Part shown: positions 28,177-38,800 of the stretch, piece after piece
Position numbering within the stretch: the stretch's first letter is position 1
Layout: the number at the start of each line of letters is the position of its first letter
DNA from: Caldilineaceae bacterium
GTDB taxonomy: Bacteria > Chloroflexota > Anaerolineae > Caldilineales > Caldilineaceae
Length of the DNA stretch: 64,000 nt
Direction: 5' to 3'
Assembly: GCA_022824685.1 (NCBI GenBank)
Contig: JAJDZJ010000007.1
Location: 34,795-98,794, forward strand
Position numbers and translations under genes: made by a program
The notes under the pieces: generated by a model
What the model was told of the DNA's origin: nothing
Database searches by the model: none
The model's input: the letters and a program-made list of their open reading frames with translations, nothing else

Positions 28177-29196
28177 ATGAACTGTCAGAGCCATACAAGA
28201 GTGACCGCCCCCTTTTGCGGGCTGGCGAAAAATAGGGCCAGTAAGGTTCTCGCCAGATTCCCATCGGCCCATTTCGTTTACATTCTCTTCTTTTCCCTGT
28301 TGCTGTCATCCTGCTCTCCAACGCGGCCTGTAATGAAAATCGGTCTGTTGGCTCCCTTTGAGGGGATGCACCGGGAGAGCGGATACAATGCGCTGGCCGC
28401 CATGCGCGCCGCGCTCAACGACCATCCTCTGGACGGGGTTGATGTCCTGCCCCTCGCGTTGGACACCTCAGCCAGCCCGTCGCAAGCGCGCCGCGCCGCC
28501 CTGAAAGTGCTCCGAGACGATTCTGTGGTTGCGGTCGTCGGGCCGCTGCAGACAAAAGAGGTCTCCGCTGTGGCAGAGGTAATGGCTGCTTCGAATCTGG
28601 ACTGGCAGCTGCCCGCAACCCCGGCCACGCAAGAGGAGGCCCGGGCGTTCATCGAGGCCCTGATCTTCGAGATCGATGGCCGGAACATCGCGCTCGCCGG
28701 CTTCGATGACGGCTGGCCGCAACTGTCCCCAAGCCAGTGGTCCTCCTCCACCGGAAAGACGGTATCCGCCGCGGCTGACGAAAGCGATGCCGCAAAGGCA
28801 GACGGCGTTCTCTGGCTGGGGGATGCCCCGGGGGGCGCCGCGTTCCTGGCCCGCCTGAGAGCGCGCAACCATAGCGTGCCCTTCTGGACAACGACCGTTG
28901 CTGCCGACCCGGTCTTCGCCTACCTTGTCCAGGACTACCTGGCAGGTGACCCGCCTGGCCCCGTCTACTGGGCAGCCCATCTGGACGAAAATCCCAGCCT
29001 CTACTCAGGCTGGGCTGATGAAAACGCGCAGCACGCGCCAGCCGCTTTCGCCGTCTACCTTGCTACGCGTAGGGCCCTGACCAAGTTGGCCGGCCAGCCG
29101 GTCCTTTCGAACAACGCGGGGCTGGCAGTCTTTAGGTTCGACAACGAGGGGAACAGTCACATGGCGCATTTTGTACCCCTTCACCCAAGTCCGTGA
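28177..29196 (+). CDS. Lipoprotein with type-1 periplasmic-binding fold, orphan
   Basis: A protein of about 339 residues. A lipoprotein signal ends in 'LLLSSC', and a domain beginning 'MKIGLLAPFEG' follows, typical of the branched-chain amino-acid-type binding proteins ('VAVVGPLQTKEV' also fits). No permease or ATPase genes lie nearby, so it is unlikely to serve a local ABC transporter. Its position directly behind mltG and before a glycosyltransferase suggests an envelope role. The ATG at 28177 is chosen over a GTG at 28135. Function is open. Confidence 0.65.
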   Translation: MNCQSHTRVTAPFCGLAKNRASKVLARFPSAHFVYILFFSLLLSSCSPTRPVMKIGLLAPFEGMHRESGYNALAAMRAALNDHPLDGVDVLPLALDTSASPSQARRAALKVLRDDSVVAVVGPLQTKEVSAVAEVMAASNLDWQLPATPATQEEARAFIEALIFEIDGRNIALAGFDDGWPQLSPSQWSSSTGKTVSAAADESDAAKADGVLWLGDAPGGAAFLARLRARNHSVPFWTTTVAADPVFAYLVQDYLAGDPPGPVYWAAHLDENPSLYSGWADENAQHAPAAFAVYLATRRALTKLAGQPVLSNNAGLAVFRFDNEGNSHMAHFVPLHPSP

Positions 29197-29252
29197 AACT
29201 CTAATCTTCTACAGGCGCGGCGAGACCCCACAGCAACCACCGCAGAGTTCGA

Positions 29253-30461
29253 GTGCGACTTCTCTTAATTTCCTGGGAGTACCCCCCAAACGTAGTCGGC
29301 GGAATCGGCAGGCATGTGCCCGAGCTTGTCGGAGCATTTACGGTCCTCGCCGAACGGCTCGCCGAACCCTTCCATCTGGACGTGCTGACGCCGCACACGG
29401 CCAACGCGCCTTTCGTCCAGCAACTTTCAAGTGTGGCCGCGGTCCACCGGGTGGAAACGCCCTCAGTCTATCCCCCTGATCTCTTCAACAGCGTTGTCGA
29501 CAACAACCGCTATCTCGTGCAAAAAGCCCGCGAGTTGCACGAAACCAACCCCTATTCGCTGATCCACGTCCACGACTGGCTGACCGCTTCAGCCGGTATC
29601 GAGCTGAAACACGACTGGAAGATCCCGCTTGTCGCGACCATCCATGCCACTGAAAGGGGACGGCACCAGTCCCATTTGCCCAGCGAAACCAGCCTCAATA
29701 TCAACCAGCTTGAGTGGCAGCTATGCTTCGAAGCCTGGCGCATCATCGTCTGCAGCTCCTACATGGCCGGTGAACTGGGAAGATTCTTCAACGTGCCTCT
29801 GGACAAAGTCTCACTGATTCCAAACGGCGTAAGTGTAACCCCTTTCCAATCCTGCTCAGAGAAACGCACTGATGAGCTTCGGGCCAGATACGCTCCCAAC
29901 GGTGAAAAACTGCTCTACTACGTCGGACGCATCACGCCCGAAAAAGGTGTACAGGTCCTCCTGCGGGCTCTCCCTGCCATACGTGAATCCTATCCTGACG
30001 TTCGCCTCCTTGTGGCAGGCAGAAACAGCGAGCAACTGCTGCCGCTCGTCAATGAGCTGGGCGTCGAGGACGCGGTGGAACTTCTGGGTTTCATCGACAG
30101 TGAAACACGTGACTGCCTCTACTGCAGCGTCGACGCAGCCATCTTCCCCAGCCTTTATGAACCCTTCGGTATCGTTGCGCTTGAAGCCATGGCCGCCGGC
30201 TGTAACGTCATAGCAAGTGATATCGGCGGCCTCAGCGAAGTTGTCGACCACAGACGCACGGGCCTGACTTTTCGGGCCAATGACCCCAGCAGCATCGCCG
30301 GCGCGGTGCGCCAACTGTTCTCGGATCCCGTCCAGGCCCGCGCCATGCGCGTCCGCGCCTTGCAGGAAGTGACCCGCTCCTACAACTGGGTGACGATTGC
30401 AGCTTCAACCCTCAAAACATTCAAGACTGTGGCGGCGCAAAGGCAAAACGTCAGTTGGTGA
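29253..30461 (+). CDS. GT4-family glycosyltransferase
   Basis: A 402-residue retaining glycosyltransferase with two Rossmann domains. It opens '[17 protein letters not shown]', has the nucleotide-sugar site '[15 protein letters not shown]' near 222-236, and the E-x7-E motif 'EPFGIVALE'. The start resembles glycogen/starch-synthase-like GT4 enzymes; the sugar donor is unknown. The start codon is GTG at 29253. The last 11 bp overlap the 3' end of the convergent nucleoside phosphorylase gene. Confidence 0.88.
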   Translation: MRLLLISWEYPPNVVGGIGRHVPELVGAFTVLAERLAEPFHLDVLTPHTANAPFVQQLSSVAAVHRVETPSVYPPDLFNSVVDNNRYLVQKARELHETNPYSLIHVHDWLTASAGIELKHDWKIPLVATIHATERGRHQSHLPSETSLNINQLEWQLCFEAWRIIVCSSYMAGELGRFFNVPLDKVSLIPNGVSVTPFQSCSEKRTDELRARYAPNGEKLLYYVGRITPEKGVQVLLRALPAIRESYPDVRLLVAGRNSEQLLPLVNELGVEDAVELLGFIDSETRDCLYCSVDAAIFPSLYEPFGIVALEAMAAGCNVIASDIGGLSEVVDHRRTGLTFRANDPSSIAGAVRQLFSDPVQARAMRVRALQEVTRSYNWVTIAASTLKTFKTVAAQRQNVSW

Positions 30462-31875
30462 TCCGGTCCAGGACAATCGGACTCTCCTCCAAAACCGAGC
30501 TCGCAGGTCCCCCCGCGCCGCTCCTCTCCTCGTCTCCCGGTTGCCCTGCTCTATCTGACCCCCTGCCCGGCGCGACCAGAAAGCTGTATGCCTCCCGAAT
30601 CCGGGCCGCTGCCGCTTCAGCCGCCTCCGTGTCCGCCGCGTGTATTGTGCAGAGCGTACTGCCGGTCGAAACCATCTCCCCCACTTTGGCAGCCAGAACC
30701 ACGCCAACCCGGTGGTCGATGGTGTCTCCCTTCTGCTGCCGGCCTCCCCCCAGTGCCGCCACCGCAACTCCGATGTCGCGCGCATCCAAGCCGCTGACGA
30801 TGCCGCCGCGCTCCGCCTTCAACCCCTGAACAACCGGCGCCGCGGCCAGGCCGTCCGGTCTTGTAACCGCAATCGTATCCCCTCCCTGGGCCGCGACAAA
30901 CGCGACAAATTTATCAAAGGCGGCCCCGGAGTCAACGGCCTCCTGTATCCTTCGCCTGGCGGCCTCGCGCGCCGCCGCCTCTCCCCCCGCGTCCCCTTCA
31001 CGACGATATTCCGGGTCCCCCAAGACCAGCATCTCGGCAGCCACCGCCAGCGTCAACTCCTGAAAGTCCGGCGGCCCGCCTCCCTTCAGCGTATCGATCG
31101 CCTCCCGCACTTCAAGATTGTTGCCAATCGACCGTCCGAGCGGCTGGTCCATCGCAGTCACCAACGCCGTCACCCGGCGGCCCGCGCCCGTACCGATTGA
31201 GACCATCAGCTCTGCCAGCCGCCTCGCCTCGTCCACTGTTTCCATAAAGGAGCCGCGCCCGCACTTGACGTCCAGTACAATCGCACTCGCGCCTGCCGCC
31301 AGTTTCTTGCCCATGATACTGGCGGCTATCAGCGGCAAACTCGGAACTGTGCCCGTGACGTCCCTTAACGCATACAGCATCCGGTCCGCCGGCGCAAGTG
31401 TGGCCGTCTGCGCCGCCACCACCAGGCCCACCTCCCTCAACTGGCCGCGGAAACGCGCCATGCTCAGCTCAGCGCTCCATCCCGGTATGCCCTCCAGCTT
31501 GTCTATCGTCCCCCCCGAAAAACTCAGCCCCCGCCCGCTCATCTTCCCGACCGGCAACCCGCACGCAGCCGCGATCGGCCCCACCGTCAAGGTAGTCTTA
31601 TCCCCGACGCCGCCGCTTGAGTGCTTGTCCACCACCAACTTGCCCGGAGGGGCCAGGCCCTGCAAATCGAGCGTTTCGCCGCTCCCAGCCATCGCCAAAG
31701 TGAAGGCGGTCGCCTCTGCGCTTGTCATCCCTCGAAAGTAGACGGCCATCGCCCATGCGGCAATCTGATAGTCCGGTATCGTTCCCCGGACGATCCCCTC
31801 CATGAGAAAGCCCAGCTCTTCGGCGTTATGCTCGCCGCCATCCCTCTTCTTTATGATCAGGTCAACCGCATTCAT
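30451..31875 (-). CDS. Pyrimidine-nucleoside / thymidine phosphorylase
   Basis: A 474-residue enzyme that splits thymidine or uridine with phosphate. The family signature is complete: '[12 protein letters not shown]' at the start, '[15 protein letters not shown]', '[17 protein letters not shown]' (the phosphate and base sites), and '[11 protein letters not shown]'. The C-terminal alpha/beta domain includes '[17 protein letters not shown]'. It is about 35 residues longer than usual, with an extended tail. The ATG at 31875 is used; a longer start would run into the trmFO upstream region. DeoA and Pdp cannot be told apart. Confidence 0.92.
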   Translation of the reverse strand: MNAVDLIIKKRDGGEHNAEELGFLMEGIVRGTIPDYQIAAWAMAVYFRGMTSAEATAFTLAMAGSGETLDLQGLAPPGKLVVDKHSSGGVGDKTTLTVGPIAAACGLPVGKMSGRGLSFSGGTIDKLEGIPGWSAELSMARFRGQLREVGLVVAAQTATLAPADRMLYALRDVTGTVPSLPLIAASIMGKKLAAGASAIVLDVKCGRGSFMETVDEARRLAELMVSIGTGAGRRVTALVTAMDQPLGRSIGNNLEVREAIDTLKGGGPPDFQELTLAVAAEMLVLGDPEYRREGDAGGEAAAREAARRRIQEAVDSGAAFDKFVAFVAAQGGDTIAVTRPDGLAAAPVVQGLKAERGGIVSGLDARDIGVAVAALGGGRQQKGDTIDHRVGVVLAAKVGEMVSTGSTLCTIHAADTEAAEAAAARIREAYSFLVAPGRGSDRAGQPGDEERSGAGGPASSVLEESPIVLDRITN

Positions 31876-31885
31876 GGTGAAATTC

Positions 31886-31914
31886 TTTGGCGCTGTACTT
31901 GATGGTGGTAAACT
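31886..31914 (+). promoter_or_regulatory. Possible trmFO promoter
   Basis: TTTGGC at 31886 and TAAACT at 31909-31914 are 17 bases apart, and the -10 is preceded by TGG. The trmFO start is 135 bases downstream. The boxes are weak matches. Confidence 0.3.
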
Positions 31915-32048
31915 GGCAGAATGTCTTGTCGGCGCCGCTCGCACCGTCGGCTTCTTGGCGCCGGCAGAGACGAAGTGCGTTGCGCCAACCCCCGCCTCCT
32001 CACTCCAGCAGGCACGGGCAGCGCTTCATTATCCAATCAGGGAGAAAA

Positions 32049-33392
32049 ATGGGCAAGACAGTCACAGTCGTAGGAGGGGGGCTGGCAGGGACGGAGGCGG
32101 CTTGGCAGCTGGCCCAGCGCGGCTTCCATGTCCGACTCTACGAAATGCGGCCGGTTCGCCCCACACCTGCCCACGTCACCGACCGCTTGGCAGAGCTGGT
32201 CTGCTCTAACTCGATGGGCAGTACACTGCCGGATCGGGCGCTGGGCATGCTCAAGAATGAAATGCTCTCGATGGGCAGCTTTGTCATTCGGACAGCCTTC
32301 AAACACGCGCTGCCCGCCGGGCAGGCCCTTGCCGTTGGCAGAGACGAGTTTGCAGAGGACATCACCGGCAGCATCGCCGCCCATCCGCGGATCGAGCTCG
32401 TGCGACAGGAGGTCACCGCCATCCCCGACGGCCCGGCTATCCTGGCAACCGGCCCCCTGACCAGTGACTCCCTCACAGCCGCGGTTCAGTCCCTCACGGG
32501 ACCATATCTCTACTTCTACGATGCCATGGCGCCCATCGTAACGTCCGAAAGCATTGACAGAAACATCGCCTTCCGCCGCAACCGGTGGGACAAGGCCGGC
32601 AGCGAAGGGACCGACGAAGGCGACTACCTGAACTGTCCCCTCAATCAGACCGAATACGAGGCGTTTGTCGATGCTCTCCTGGAAGCCCCCAGGCTCGAAC
32701 TGTCTAACGCCGACAAGGAACTTGAGCGTTACTTTGAAGGCTGCATGCCCATTGAAGTGCTGGCGCAGCGGGGCAAAGATGCCCTCGCATTCGGGCCGAT
32801 GCGGCCGGTTGGACTGCACGATCCCATCACCGGGAAGCGTCCCCATGCCGTCGTCCAACTCCGCCAGGACAATGTGGCCGGCACGTTGTACAATCTTGTC
32901 GGCTTCCAGACAAACGTCAAATGGGGCGCCCAGGCCGAAGTTTTTCGGATGATACCCGGCCTTCAAAATGCTGAGTTTGTGCGCCTTGGGCAAATGCACC
33001 GCAACACCTTCATCAACAGCCCCACACTGCTCAGGCCCACGCTGCAATTCAAGGGAAGGGACGATCTCTTTTTCGCGGGGCAGATTACCGGGACGGAAGG
33101 TTATGTCGGCAGCGCATTGGGAGGCCTGATCGCCGGGATCAACATGGCCCGCCTTTTGCAAGACGGGCCGCTTTTGAAGTTGCCGCGCGCTGCCATGAGT
33201 GGCGCGCTGTTCCACTACATCACCCATGCCGCAGCGGACGATTTTCAGCCAATGAAGTCCAATATGGGACTGCTGCCGCCGCTCCCCGTTCGCGAACGCA
33301 ATAAACAGTTACGCTACGCCGCCTATGCCGACAGGGCGAAGCGGGAACTGGAAAGCTATCTCCGGCAAATGGAGTTCAGTCCCGTTTCCTGA
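32049..33392 (+). CDS. trmFO: tRNA (uracil-54-C5)-methyltransferase, folate-dependent
   Basis: A 447-residue FAD enzyme that makes ribothymidine at tRNA position 54 using methylenetetrahydrofolate. The FAD fingerprint is '[16 protein letters not shown]' at 6-21, followed by the TrmFO-specific 'LVCSNSMGS' and '[11 protein letters not shown]', with '[19 protein letters not shown]' near the end. GGGAG lies 5 bases before the ATG at 32049. The family is typical of Chloroflexota, Firmicutes and Cyanobacteria rather than Enterobacteria. glyA, encoded in the same window, makes its methyl source. Confidence 0.96.
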   Translation: MGKTVTVVGGGLAGTEAAWQLAQRGFHVRLYEMRPVRPTPAHVTDRLAELVCSNSMGSTLPDRALGMLKNEMLSMGSFVIRTAFKHALPAGQALAVGRDEFAEDITGSIAAHPRIELVRQEVTAIPDGPAILATGPLTSDSLTAAVQSLTGPYLYFYDAMAPIVTSESIDRNIAFRRNRWDKAGSEGTDEGDYLNCPLNQTEYEAFVDALLEAPRLELSNADKELERYFEGCMPIEVLAQRGKDALAFGPMRPVGLHDPITGKRPHAVVQLRQDNVAGTLYNLVGFQTNVKWGAQAEVFRMIPGLQNAEFVRLGQMHRNTFINSPTLLRPTLQFKGRDDLFFAGQITGTEGYVGSALGGLIAGINMARLLQDGPLLKLPRAAMSGALFHYITHAAADDFQPMKSNMGLLPPLPVRERNKQLRYAAYADRAKRELESYLRQMEFSPVS

Positions 33393-33492
33393 GCGGGATC
33401 GGAGACCGCATCAACTCCCAGGCCAGGCCGGTTTCCACAGAACATGGGCAGAAAAAACAGCTGTTGCCCTTAACCTCCCGCTCCCATCGCCC

Positions 33493-34638
33493 CTACTCAC
33501 CCACCCTCGCATCAACGATGGCGAGCAACGCGTTCGTCTGGTCCAGCTTGACCTTGTAAACTTCGAAATCGCCAAAATAGGCGCGGTCGTAACGATCCCC
33601 CTCAAACTCCCCGGTAAAGAACCAGCGCTTCGTATACTGCATGGAGACCAGCATTCCTGTGCGCACATCGTGGCACGTCAGGCCGTGATAGACCGTCGTC
33701 CAGCCGCTCTCCTCCGCCACTTCCGCTTCCTGCTCATCGCTGCACCAGACCGCAACCTCTTCGCCAGATTCCAGGTGGAAGAGCGCGTTGGCATCCCCCG
33801 GGCTGGGTCCTAGCCAGTAGTTGAAAAAGAACAGACCGGTGGAGTTGGGATACCGTTCCGTTCCTTCGATTCGGTCAATCTGGTGCGGCCACGTGGAGTC
33901 TTCTCCACAGGCCTCTTCCCACGTGACGATGCGATTGATCTCCAGCCAGCGCAGATCGCGATTGCTATGGATCTCCGTCCTCGAAACAGCCGCGCACTCA
34001 TTGACCGCGCAACGCCGTGAACCACACTCGTAATGGACATCCCAGGAAGCCGCCAGATCCTCGGGAAACAGTGGAATCAGAGGTGGCAAGGAATCGGCGG
34101 CCTCGTCCGGCGTCACCACTATCTGTGAAATCCAGGCCGTTTGCATGCGTTCAACTTCCGACTCGTCAGAAACGTCAATACAGCAAATGCGCCACCAGCC
34201 CTCTTCCGTTCTGCCCGTGGTCGCGAACGTATCGCCCTCAGACGCTTTGGCCAGAACCTGAAAATCGATGCTTGGCCCGCTGCGTATATTGACGGTTGGC
34301 CTTCTAACGGTCAATGTCGCCGTCTCCGAATCTGCCAGGCCCGCTTCCTCGTCCTCACCTTCGCTCTGCAAATCGCTTTCCCCGTCCTGCCCGGCCATCG
34401 ACACGATGCCTGGGGGCAGGGCGTTCACCTCTTCAATTGCCTCGGTGATTTCGGCGATCATTGCCTCGGCTAAGGCAGGATCCTCTTCAGGAATCGGCAT
34501 GCACGCAGCAAGCCCAAATAGACACAAACCCAACACGACCCAAAGGGAATTAGTTCTCTTCTGCGAGGCCGACCCAAAGCGATTCAGCTCCCGCAGGCTG
34601 TGTCCTGATTTGCTGCTGTTCCTTTCGGCATTTATCAT
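33493..34638 (-). CDS. Lipoprotein with bacterial SH3 domain, function unknown
   Basis: A protein of about 381 residues. After a basic stretch, a hydrophobic signal ends in the lipobox-like 'LFGLAAC'. An acidic linker with a Ser/Glu-rich segment follows, then an SH3b domain ('VNIRSGPSIDFQVLAKASEGD', 'GWWRICCIDV') at about 120-180, and a C-terminal region of unknown fold with paired Cys ('ECGSRRCAVNEC'). The ATG at 34638 is used; an upstream TTG at 34740 lies nearer the predicted promoter. It is convergent with trmFO. Confidence 0.6.
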   Translation of the reverse strand: MINAERNSSKSGHSLRELNRFGSASQKRTNSLWVVLGLCLFGLAACMPIPEEDPALAEAMIAEITEAIEEVNALPPGIVSMAGQDGESDLQSEGEDEEAGLADSETATLTVRRPTVNIRSGPSIDFQVLAKASEGDTFATTGRTEEGWWRICCIDVSDESEVERMQTAWISQIVVTPDEAADSLPPLIPLFPEDLAASWDVHYECGSRRCAVNECAAVSRTEIHSNRDLRWLEINRIVTWEEACGEDSTWPHQIDRIEGTERYPNSTGLFFFNYWLGPSPGDANALFHLESGEEVAVWCSDEQEAEVAEESGWTTVYHGLTCHDVRTGMLVSMQYTKRWFFTGEFEGDRYDRAYFGDFEVYKVKLDQTNALLAIVDARVGE

Positions 34639-34763
34639 CTCTGGATTCGCCCCTGTCTTTGAATCGGGCAATCTTCTGAACTTGCGAAAGTCTCTGAGTA
34701 AGCTATCGGCGGCCAGATTCGGGCCGCCGAGAAACTCCAATATGCGCCATCCTTACGACTTCA

Positions 34764-34792
34764 AGTATAGCGATGTTGTGGCGGATTGACAA
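34764..34792 (-). promoter_or_regulatory. Predicted promoter for SH3 lipoprotein gene
   Basis: On the minus strand, TTGTCA (34792-34787) and TATACT (34769-34764) are separated by 17 bases. Both boxes match the sigma-70 consensus at five of six bases. This is one of the best promoters in the window. Transcription would start near 34757. Confidence 0.6.
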
Positions 34793-34907
34793 CAGTTGTG
34801 TTCTAATGAACCTCGCCCACGCGGCTTCTGCAGGCGGCCCGAACGCGTATTGTTCAGAGTTCGTAGGCCAAACGTTTCCGAACCTGAGAGCGCTCCCGAA
34901 CCGGAAT

Positions 34908-35864
34908 ATGAACCAGACAGAATCCCATTCTGCTTCGCAAGATCATTCTTCCCGGGCTTCCAGCAAGTCAGTCGCTCATGCGCCCCCAGCGCAGTCAGCC
35001 GAACAGGGCCGGTCAACCAGACCCAGACATCTCGTCTTCGAACAGCCCGACTGCCGGCAGGCAACGGTTGCGGTTGTCGTGCCCACCTACAACGAAGCCA
35101 GCAATCTGGAAGAGCTGGTCGATTCCCTCTTCTCTCTGCCGCTGCCAAACCTGCGACTGGTGGTCGTCGACGATAATTCGCCCGATGGCACGGGAGAGCT
35201 TGCGGAAAAGCGGGCGCGACGTTACAACCAGGCTCGCAGCCCCATATCCGTCATCCATCGCCCGGGTAGAAGCGGATTGGGCACCGCCTATGTGGCAGGA
35301 TTTCAGCGGGCGCTCGCCGATGGCGCAGATTTCATCGTACAGATGGATGCCGACTTCTCCCACTCTCCGTCCTACATAATGCAGATGCTTGGTGTCATTT
35401 GCGCTACCGGGATGGACGTAGTAATCGGCAGCCGCTACGTCCCGGGCGGTACCCTGGACGAAAACTGGAGCTGGTGGCGAAGCCTGCTCAGCAAGTGGGC
35501 AAACATATATTGCCGTTCCGTATTGAAGATCCGCGTGCGCGATATGACAGCCGGCTTCAAATTGTGGCAGCGAGACGCGCTGCGGGAAATCCAGCTGGAG
35601 TCCATCCGCAGCAACGGCTACATCTTTCAGGTCGAGATGGCCTACCTCAGCGAAAAACTCGGTTTCCACATCATCGAACTGCCGATCCACTTCGAGGATC
35701 GACGCGTGGGCCAGAGCAAGATGGACGTGGCAGTAAAGCTGGAATCGGTCTGGCGCGTCTGGGAGCTTCTCTGGCGGCATCGCAAGCGGGTTGCTGGCAA
35801 CACAGAATCCCTCGCCCGACGCCAACCCGCGGTGGGCAGTGAACGTCACGCCGCCCACCGCTAG
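34908..35864 (+). CDS. Polyprenol-phosphate mannosyltransferase-like GT2
   Basis: A 318-residue GT2 enzyme. After a polar tail of about 45 residues, the catalytic domain begins '[17 protein letters not shown]', followed by '[14 protein letters not shown]', the metal motif '[10 protein letters not shown]', and '[13 protein letters not shown]'. This matches dolichol-phosphate-mannose synthases, which load a sugar onto a lipid carrier at the membrane. No C-terminal membrane helices are present. The following gene is a YfhO-flippase fusion starting 28 bp later, so the two may act together in building surface glycans. The ATG at 34908 is a choice among several. Confidence 0.88.
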   Translation: MNQTESHSASQDHSSRASSKSVAHAPPAQSAEQGRSTRPRHLVFEQPDCRQATVAVVVPTYNEASNLEELVDSLFSLPLPNLRLVVVDDNSPDGTGELAEKRARRYNQARSPISVIHRPGRSGLGTAYVAGFQRALADGADFIVQMDADFSHSPSYIMQMLGVICATGMDVVIGSRYVPGGTLDENWSWWRSLLSKWANIYCRSVLKIRVRDMTAGFKLWQRDALREIQLESIRSNGYIFQVEMAYLSEKLGFHIIELPIHFEDRRVGQSKMDVAVKLESVWRVWELLWRHRKRVAGNTESLARRQPAVGSERHAAHR

Positions 35865-35892
35865 GTCTCGCCATTCGGAACTGCCCGCCACA

Positions 35893-38800
35893 ATGCACCG
35901 GCTCCAGAAATTTCGCTTCGATCTGATCTCCCTCGCCTTTCTCTTCGTTTTTCCTCTAATCTGGTTTGCCCCGGTCCTTGTCACCGGCAAGACGCTGCTG
36001 CCCTACGACAATCTCTACCAGTTCGAACCCTGGCAATCGATGAGGCCGGACGTTGCCCCGCACAACGGCCTGTTGAGCGACCTCGTTCTCGAAAACGCCG
36101 TCTGGAAACTGCACGTGCGCCAAACCTTGGCCCAACGTGAGTTCCCCCTCTGGAACCCGCAACTGTTCACAGGCGCCCCCTTCTTCGCCGCTGGCCAGGC
36201 CAGCGTCGCCTACCCCCTGAGCGCGCTCTTCTACCTCCTTCCCATCGAAGCCGCCTTTGGCTGGTTCACGGCCATCCAGCTGGCTATCGCCGGCCTAAAC
36301 GCCTATCTGTATGCAAGAGCGCTGAAGCTGCGTCCTGTCGCCGCCCTGTTCAGCGGCGTCGCATTCCAGTTCAGCGGGTTTCTCGTCGTAAGCGTTGTCT
36401 TTACCATGGTCATCGCTGCCGCCTCCTGGCTTCCTTTCCTGCTGGCCGCCATTGAAAAAGTCATCCAGAAGCAGGAAGAAAAAGGCCCGCAAGCTTTCCG
36501 CCCGGTACCCTATGTGGTGGCCGGCGCGGCCGCGATAGGCCTCGTCACCCTGGCCGGCCATCCGGAGTTTCTCTACTACACGCTTCTGGTTGCGGGCGTC
36601 TATACCGCGGCGCGCCTGTTCGCGGCAGGACGAAGACTTTCCCAACCCTCCAGCAACCGCAGCCAGGAATCTCCATCCGGCGACGGGCCGCGCCCGCCCC
36701 GGCCTCCAAGGCCCGCCTTGCTGACTCTCGCACGATTGGCCGGATGGCTTCTCCTCATGCCGTTGCTCGGCCTTACCGCCGGCGCAGTACAGCTCCTCCC
36801 CCTCCTTGAGCTGGTCCAGCAGAACTTCCGCGAGGGCTCCGCCACCTACCGGCAAGTGATCGGCTGGGCCTGGCCAGACCGCCACATACTCACCTTCTTC
36901 CTCCCCGACATCTTCGGCAACCCAAGCCATCATCACTGGTTCGACCTGTGGACCCTTCGCTGGCAGCCGGCCGCGCTAAACTACCTGGGAGAGGCCAGTG
37001 ATACGATATTCTGGGGTATCAAGAACTATGTGGAGGGCGGAAACTACCTAGGCATCGCCGTTTGGCTGCTGGCTGCGCTGGCGGTCGCCGTCTCAGTCGC
37101 GCAACCGGCAGCCAGTGAAAACGCCCAGGCCTCACATCGCCCATCTGACGCGCGCCACCCGTTCCGCCTGCCCACCATCCTCTTCGCCCTCCTGGCACTC
37201 GTCTCCCTTCTCTTCGCATTCGGGACACCCCTCTACGCCCTCCTGTTCTTCGGCCTACCCGGCTGGGACCAACTTCACAGCCCCTTCCGCTGGGTCTTTC
37301 CCTTCACGCTTGCGATGTCCGTCTTAGGCGGGATCGGGCTGGAACAGGGGCTCGCGATGAGCGCGCCGGGCAAGGGACCTCGATTCATTGCCTTCGGGCC
37401 TGTCCGGTTCCAGCTCAAATGGCCTGCCGGCCTTCTCGCGCTTGCGACCATTGCCGCCGGCCTGGCCTCTCTTCTGGCATTTGCGGCCAGCTACTTCATT
37501 CCCGCCCCATTCGTGGAAGCCGCCCAGCGAATTGTCGAAGCATCCGACCTCGCGCAGGCAGCGTTCTCAGATGGCCGCATGTTCTGGGGCTATCAGAGTC
37601 TGGGACTGGCGCGCTTCGGCCTGTTCGCTGTTGTCAGCGGCTTGGGCCTGTGGCTGCTTCTCCGGTCCGGCGCCGACACGTCCGCCCCCCCGAAACGCAG
37701 TGACAATTCGATGCGGCGGCACTCTCTCCGCGTCCGTCTTGCGTCCACGTTTCCCTATGCATTCGTTGCCGTTCTCGCCTTCGATCTCTTCCTTGCCCAC
37801 GGCTCATTCAATCCAGCTGTCGACACGAGCCTGTCGCCGCTCAACAATGTCCCTCCTGCGGTTCAGTTCATCAACCAAAGAGAGAAAGCGGGATCGAACA
37901 GCGAAGTCCGATACCCTCTGTTCAGGTTTACGACTTTCGACGCCCCCGGCAGCAAGACCTTCAACGCCAATGTCGGCATGTACTACGGCTGGCAGGATAT
38001 CCGGGGCTACGACTCCATCATACTGAAGCAGTACGTCGAACTGATGAACCGCGTCGCCGACCAAAGCGGTGAGCTGCTCTATAACCGCATCGCGCCCATC
38101 TACGCGTCCGCCGCACCGGAAAATCGCGGCAACCCTTTCGCCGCGCTGGAAAATCCCCTCCTGGACCTGTTGGGCGTCAAATACATCCTGTCAGAACTGG
38201 TGGTTCCAAACGCGAACTCCTGGACCAAGATATATGAAGACGACGCCATGCGCGTCTACGAAAATCTCGAGGTGTTGCCCAGAGCATTCGTCGCGGCGGA
38301 GGCAACTGTCCTGCCCCCGGCAGAGCAGCCGCTCCAGGAAACGGACCTGCGCCGCACAGTCTTCATCGAAGAACAGCCGGACGACGCCAACGCCCTCAAT
38401 CCAGCCAACCCCCAATTGGCCGAAGCAACCATCAGCCGCTATACCGCAAACACCGTCTTTGTAGACCTTAACCTCAACGACCGAGGCTGGCTGGTCCTCA
38501 CCGATGCCTACTTCCCCGGCTGGAAAGCCTATCTGCGGCCCTTTGCCTCCGATGAATCGGACGAGCGGGAGTTGACCATCCATCGCGCCAACTCAGCCTT
38601 CCGTGCCGTCTATCTGCCCGAAGGCGGCCAGTGGACCGTGCGGTTTACCTACAGTCCTATGAGTTTCAAGCTGGGCCTCTATGTCAGTTTCCTCGCGACG
38701 ATGGTCTGCCTATTGCTACTTTCCTGGTGGGCATGGGGAAGGTATTTCCGGCCCGAAGACGCGGCAAACCAGGCCCGCACCGTAGCCAAAAACTCAGTCG

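Noticed and set aside
32037..33227. 396-residue minus-strand frame opposite trmFO
   Set aside because: It is antisense to a well-supported gene and lacks a ribosome binding site.
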